Below are positions 63,700 through 64,000 of a stretch of DNA of 64,000 nt, in pieces. The stretch comes from Qipengyuania marisflavi (lineage in GTDB: Bacteria; Pseudomonadota; Alphaproteobacteria; Sphingomonadales; Sphingomonadaceae): NCBI RefSeq assembly GCF_005884405.1, contig NZ_VCAO01000001.1, forward strand, positions 878,687 through 942,686. Reading direction: 5' to 3'. Numbering within the stretch: the stretch's first letter is position 1; each line of letters begins with the position of its first letter. The notes beneath the pieces are model-generated. The model was not told the DNA's origin. It searched no databases and was given only the letters and a program-made list of their open reading frames with translations. The translations under genes and the position numbers were made by a program.

Positions 63700-64000
63700 T
63701 GTGTCCGTCGTCAGATAATTTGAGACATTAGGCAGTTTAAAACAGGTGAGTGTTTGGGCTCATCTGGTTGGTTGATATTATGCGGCAAGCTTGCGGTGTT
63801 GCAAGCGCCTTTGTTCGATGGTTTTGCGTTTGATCCTTTCGCGCTGTTTGATGGTGGCTTCTGCCCTGCCGAAGTAGGCGTCGGCAGGTGTGACGTTTTT
63901 CAGGCTCTCGTGATAGCGCTGGTGGTTGTAATGCTCGACGAACGCCTCGATCTGGGTTTCAAGGTCGCCCGGCAGGAAGTAGTTTTCCAGCAATATCCGG
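63700..64000 (-). mobile_element. IS3-family-like insertion sequence, partial
   Basis: The left end begins about 63700 (TGTCCGTCGTCAGATAATTT), where RTX coding sequence stops, and the element runs past the window. It includes the C-terminal part of a transposase on the minus strand. The other end and any target duplication are outside the window, so the exact boundary and family are uncertain. Confidence 0.75.
63778..64000 (-). CDS. Transposase C-terminal fragment (integrase core)
   Basis: The frame enters from the window edge and ends in TAA at 63780-63778. Visible residues read LLENYFLPGDLETQIEAFVE, then HYNHQRYHESLKNVTPADAY and a basic tail with KQRERIKRKTIEQ and HRKLAA. This is the end of an rve-type integrase core of IS3-like OrfB; the third acidic catalytic residue lies in this part or just upstream. 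The upstream part is outside the window. Confidence 0.88.
   Translation of the reverse strand, partial: RILLENYFLPGDLETQIEAFVEHYNHQRYHESLKNVTPADAYFGRAEATIKQRERIKRKTIEQRRLQHRKLAA

Noticed and set aside
61785..63731. Plus-strand open frames of 228 and 337 codons inside the RTX gene
   Set aside because: They read the complement of the calcium repeats and give low-complexity Val/Ala/Ile sequence without a start signal.

Overview
The window reads as chromosomal DNA of a GC-rich alphaproteobacterium, most likely a sphingomonad of the Erythrobacteraceae type. Pointers are the TonB-dependent receptors with IIVT-type boxes, the fused CysNC sulfate-activation enzyme, the four-gene Anbu cluster, the hemC/hemD genes divergent from tsaD-gpsA, and the many ATGA, GTGA and TGATG start/stop overlaps. 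The assignment is inference from gene content; no rRNA, tRNA or CRISPR array was seen. No stretch longer than 300 bases lacks a gene.

Layout. 1-900: tail of a short-chain dehydrogenase, then a minus-strand operon of two 39-residue paralogous membrane peptides and a PspC protein, preceded by a consensus sigma-54 promoter and a perfect palindrome. 900-6000: recF, a GDSL esterase lipoprotein, and an ABC transporter (ATPase plus large FtsX-type permease). 6000-14400: a TonB receptor, typA/bipA, and a large RTX protein with a nuclease-like domain whose acidic catalytic residues are replaced. 14400-20100: a LicD plus CDP-glycerol-type cytidylyltransferase pair, putP, a decayed glyoxalase gene, an sdpR/sdpI pair with a clear operator, an extensin-like lipoprotein, and a FixJ/LuxR regulator. 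20200-24200: the Anbu proteasome-like protease cluster. 24200-38000: housekeeping genes (uvrB, dsbD, a ubi hydroxylase, hemD, hemC, tsaD, gpsA) with small lipoproteins and a Wzx-like flippase.

38000-42600: envelope and signalling genes. They include a von Willebrand A lipoprotein with a TonB-box-like segment, an OmpA/membrane/helix-hairpin-helix operon, a single-domain receiver, a 17-cysteine copper-storage protein, and an orphan lasso-peptide B2-type protease homologue. 42700-45500: catabolic operon (glutaryl-CoA dehydrogenase, maleylacetoacetate isomerase, fumarylacetoacetase-like). 45500-52100: exopolysaccharide locus. A glycosyltransferase that seems to start at CTG converges on a four-gene operon (ligase/polymerase, Wza, Wzc, TPR protein). 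52200-55900: fatty-acid genes and a DUF2061 protein. 55900-61000: cysD-cysNC and a second TonB receptor. 61000-64000: an RTX protein gene broken by a frameshift and by an insertion sequence whose transposase runs off the window.

The most unusual items are the sigma-54-driven micro-peptide/PspC operon, the apparently inactivated RTX nuclease, the CTG-start glycosyltransferase, the orphan lasso B2 homologue beside a copper-storage protein, and the TonB-box-like segment in a vWA lipoprotein.
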